Below are positions 57,223 to 60,000 of a stretch of DNA of 60,000 nucleotides, piece by piece (position 1 is the stretch's first letter; each line of letters starts with the position of its first letter). The position numbers and the translations under genes were made by a program. The notes beneath the pieces were generated by a model. It was not told the origin of the DNA. It was given only the letters and a program-made list of their open reading frames with translations, and searched no databases. Source of the stretch: Cryptomeria japonica. Taxonomy: Eukaryota; Streptophyta; Pinopsida; Cupressales; Cupressaceae. The stretch covers positions 246,453,502 through 246,513,501 of the forward strand of contig NC_081409.1 of NCBI RefSeq assembly GCF_030272615.1, written 5' to 3'.

Positions 57223-58116
57223 TGTTGGGAAAAATGGTGTCTCAACCTTGCATTTATGCGAGGTTACTATTTATAGTAAGTTTTCATTTGAGCACTAAAT
57301 GGTGCGAAACTCTCCCTGAAGCTTCTAGTTGGCTAGATAAGCATTCCGGTAAAGTTGCGTCGCAAGGTCACAGCTAGTTTTGAAGATATTAATGTTTTCA
57401 TCTTGGAGGGGTGCAATAAAATATTTAAACTTAATTTTGGGGACTTTAGAGGCTCCGAAACACCCTGAAAAGTGGCCGTAACCGGCGAAGCAAGTTACGA
57501 GGTGATAGAGCACTTCGCGAGCTTTCCGGCGCTTCAAACGGTTCGTCAATCGGACACCCGGTTCTCAAGTTATGGCCTCCGGAAGTTTGTACTCCTGAAA
57601 TAGGAAAAATAATTTGTATTGGATACATAAATGAGCTGTAAAGGGGAGCGACACATGTTGATGTGTGCTTTAACATGTCATAGGGCATCTAGAAGGGAGA
57701 TAAGGTCGGCTACACCTTATTGGGTGGTTTTAGCCCATGGTTTTGTAATACCGTTTGACGGTTTCTTGTATTGTATCTCCTATTTATGAGGTGTGTGAGA
57801 TAGAGGTTGTGTGTAAGAGTCTCATGGCTATTGAGTTGCCTCTGAATCTCTGATTAGTGGTACTCCTACGAAGAGCTTGCTCTGCAAGTATGTTGTAATC
57901 TGTTTTTGATTGCTGAATAAAATATTGAGCTGCTTTTGGAGGGTGGGGTTTTTCTCCCGAAAGGGTTTTCCCCACGTAAATCACTGTGTTGTGGTATGAT
58001 TGCTATTATATCTATTTCTATTTTCTATAACTGTTGTAATGATCTGAAAAAGTTTTGCATTACCCTCCTCTCAAGGTTAGTGTAGGAAGTTGTTTCCGCT
58101 ACTTAACTTCCTTACA
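57223..58116 (+). repeat. 5' LTR of copia element
   Basis: About 894 bp, from TGTTGGGAAAAATGG to CTTCCTTACA, giving the terminal pair TGT/ACA. A TATA-like CTATTTATGAGG is at about 57779. The end is placed two bases before the PBS. Confidence 0.8.
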
Positions 58117-58118
58117 AG

Positions 58119-58130
58119 TGGTATCAGAGC
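58119..58130 (+). promoter_or_regulatory. Primer binding site of copia element (initiator Met tRNA)
   Basis: TGGTATCAGAGC, the standard plant copia PBS complementary to the 3' end of initiator methionine tRNA. Confidence 0.95.
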
Positions 58131-58240
58131 CTGATCACCTTTGGTTTCAATTGTGAGCAGTTGGGTTTTTTGAACTAATCCAGATTTGAGTGGGAGCTTG
58201 TGCAGAAGACACTTTTTGATCTTGTTGGAGGAATATTCAG

Positions 58241-59090
58241 ATGGTGAGTTCGTCAGGGAGAATAGAGGTGGAGAAATTTAATGGAAGTAATTTTGAGATG
58301 TGGAAGCTGAAGATGGAAGATCTGCTAATAGATCGAGATCTTTGGGATGCTGTTGATGCGAATGTCCAAAGGCCCTCAGATCTTACTGCGACAGCTCAGT
58401 ATGATGTTATGGACCGAAAAGCCAAGGGTCTAATCAGACTGTGCCTGGCAGACTCTGTTCTAATCAATGTCCATGAAGAGAACTCTGCAAAGAAGCTATG
58501 GACTAAGCTTGGTGAGATGTATCAAGTGAAATCTTTATTAAATCAAATTTTCTTAATAAAGAAATTGTATTCCTTGAAGATGGAGGAGGGCGGATGAATT
58601 GCAGACCACCTGGAAGCATTCAATATGTTGGTGGCTCAATTAGTATCCGTCGATGTTAAGATGGACGAGGAGGAGAAATGTCAGATCTTGCTTTGTTCTT
58701 TGCCTGATTCGTGGGATTCTCTTATTATGGCTATCGGTAGTACTTCTGTTGTTTTGAAATCTGAAGACGTGGTGGGTGCCCTACTCGGTGAAGAGATGCA
58801 AAGGAAGGTATCCATCAGTTCAAAGGAAGCCCTAACCGTTCGTGGAAGACCTAAAGAGAAAGGCAAGAAGAATGAGAAGAGCGGCAAGTCCAAATCCAAA
58901 GGGAGATCGAAATCTCCTGGAAAGTCCAAAGTCATTTGCTGGAATTGCGGTAAACCGGGTCACATCCGTAAGGACTGCAAAGAAGAAAAGAAGAAGAAGA
59001 AAAAGAAAAAGTTCGATTCTGATTCTGAGTCCGACAAGGAAGATGGCGATGCATTTATTGCGGCTTTGGCGACTCATGCAGGTAATGATG
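58241..59090 (+). pseudogene. Copia Gag with zinc knuckle
   Basis: This is the nucleocapsid/capsid part. It starts at ATG 58241 (MVSSSGRIEVEKFNGSNFEM), contains the UBN2-type gag motif (KKLWTKLGEMYQVKSLLNQI) and, after a TGA at 58595-58597, continues in the same frame (IADHLEAFNMLVAQL). The zinc knuckle CWNCGKPGHIRKDC is at 58937-58978, preceded by a Lys/Ser-rich stretch and followed by a poly-Lys run and acidic residues. The single stop makes this copy defective unless read through. Confidence 0.9.
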
Positions 59091-60000
59091 CCTGGCTAAT
59101 TGACTCAGGTGCATCTTTTCATATGACTTCCAATAGTAATTGGTTTTCTGAATATGAAGGATTTAATGGAGGTAAGGTGTACTTGGGTGATGATTCACCT
59201 CTAGACATTGTTGGTCGAGGTAAAGTTAGAATCAGGTTTTCTGATGGTAGAATAAAAGGGATTAATGGTGTGCTGCATATCCCTGGATTAAAAAGAAACC
59301 TGTTATCTGTGAGCAAACTGATAGATGCGGGTGTGCAGGTAGTCTTTTCTGAAGCAGGATGTAAGATGATTAAGGGTGCTATGGTAGTTGCTAGAGGTGT
59401 CAGGTTTGGCACTTTGTATAAACTTGAAGCATACACTATTGAATGTAATAGCACTTCTGAAAAAAGCAAATCTGCGGATACTTCACTGGAAGATTTGAAG
59501 GTTTCACCTTCAGCAGATGGAAATGGTTTTTGGGTACCTAAGGGTGCTCTTTCGTCTGAAGCAAAGTTACCTGCAGAGAAGACTATGTTATGGCACCAGA
59601 GACTTGGCCACATTGGAGAAAAGGATCTAAGGACCTTGAAAAATAAAAATCTTGTTGAAGGTTTGAATGACTGTAACCTTGACTTTGATTTCTGTGAGCA
59701 TTGCATTTATGGAAAACAAAACCGCGTTCAGTTTTACTCAAGTTCTTAGAAAACTTGTGGTGTTTTGGATCTTATCCATTCTGATGTGTTTGGTCCAGTA
59801 GATGTCTCTTCGATTGGAAAATCCACATATTATGTTTCATTTATTGATGATTTTAGTAGAAGGACATGGGTATATTTTCTAAAGAGTAAATCTGAAGTTT
59901 TTAGTCGTTTTAAAGAATTTAAAGAAATGGTTGAGTTGCAGACTGGAAAGAAAATAAAATGTTTGAGAACTGATAATGGCGGTGAGTTTTGCTCTAATGA
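59091..60000 (+). pseudogene. Copia protease and integrase N-terminal part (pol start)
   Basis: Protease: AWLIDSGASFHMT at 59091-59130 (active site D-S-G-A) and ILHIPGL-like VLHIPGLKRNLLSVSKLID near 59270-59325. GAG-pre-integrase: LWHQRLGHIGEKDLRTLKNK at about 59588-59648, with the HHCC-type CEHCIYGK. A TAG at 59747-59749 interrupts. The integrase core follows in the same frame: LIHSDVFGP (first Asp), SFIDDFSRRTWVYFL and LRTDNGGEF (second Asp). The third acidic residue is beyond the window. Confidence 0.92.

Larger units (their letters stand above)
57223..60000 (+). mobile_element. Ty1/copia retrotransposon, 5' part
   Basis: 5' LTR, initiator-Met PBS, gag, protease, GAG-pre-integrase and the start of the integrase core, all on the plus strand in one frame with two in-frame stops. 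The element runs out of the window. It is inserted in the leader of element 3. The five bases before the LTR are CTTCC; the second duplication is not visible. Confidence 0.93.

Overview
This window looks like nuclear DNA of a seed plant with a large, repeat-rich genome. A gymnosperm is possible, but that is only a guess. I recognise no intact host gene, tRNA or rRNA. Almost all of it is transposons nested inside one another: Ty3/gypsy elements of the Tat/Ogre type, one CACTA DNA transposon and one Ty1/copia element. The plant assignment rests on the Tat-type polyprotein with two RNase H domains, the plant mobile domain (PMD) genes, and fragments of a DRM-type cytosine methyltransferase.

Layout, oldest to youngest (order inferred from who interrupts whom). 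Element 3 is a minus-strand Tat/Ogre element, 23602-30374 continuing at 55033-57222. It is cut on the left by element 4 (plus strand, 1-3436 continuing at 20979-23601). Its 5' leader is split by a CACTA transposon (30375-55032, TSD GAT on both sides) and is cut again by a copia element (57223 to beyond 60000). Element 1 (3437-20978, minus, TSD TATAT) sits inside element 4. Element 2 (31324-48840, minus) sits inside the CACTA. Elements 1 and 2 are about 17.5 kb each and belong to one family, with LTRs of up to 1386 bp, a shared primer binding site and a shared polypurine tract.

Elements 1 and 2 share one plan, read on the minus strand: 5' LTR, PBS, long leader with GCGC-rich short repeats, a conserved 127-codon ORF upstream of gag, then gag, protease, G-patch, long linker, RT, RNase H, archaeal-type RNase H and integrase (one frame in element 1 apart from a single 1-nt deletion), then a variable region. 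Between that region and the PPT/3' LTR lies a gene on the opposite strand with its own TATA box and a small first exon, encoding a PMD protein with a Gly-rich linker and coiled-coil tail. Element 1 keeps its intron; element 2 has lost most of the intron and the start of exon 2. The more diverged element 4 carries the same antisense gene with the same exon-1 motif and the same phase-0 intron. All copies have stop codons, mostly of C-to-T type, so they are relics.

The CACTA element shows no transposase. It contains three fragments of a DRM methyltransferase gene. Two of them form a near-perfect inverted repeat with 1189-bp arms and a 31-bp spacer, which if transcribed would give a long hairpin matching a gene of the plant's own RNA-directed DNA methylation pathway. 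This and the spliced antisense PMD gene are the two observations I would follow first.
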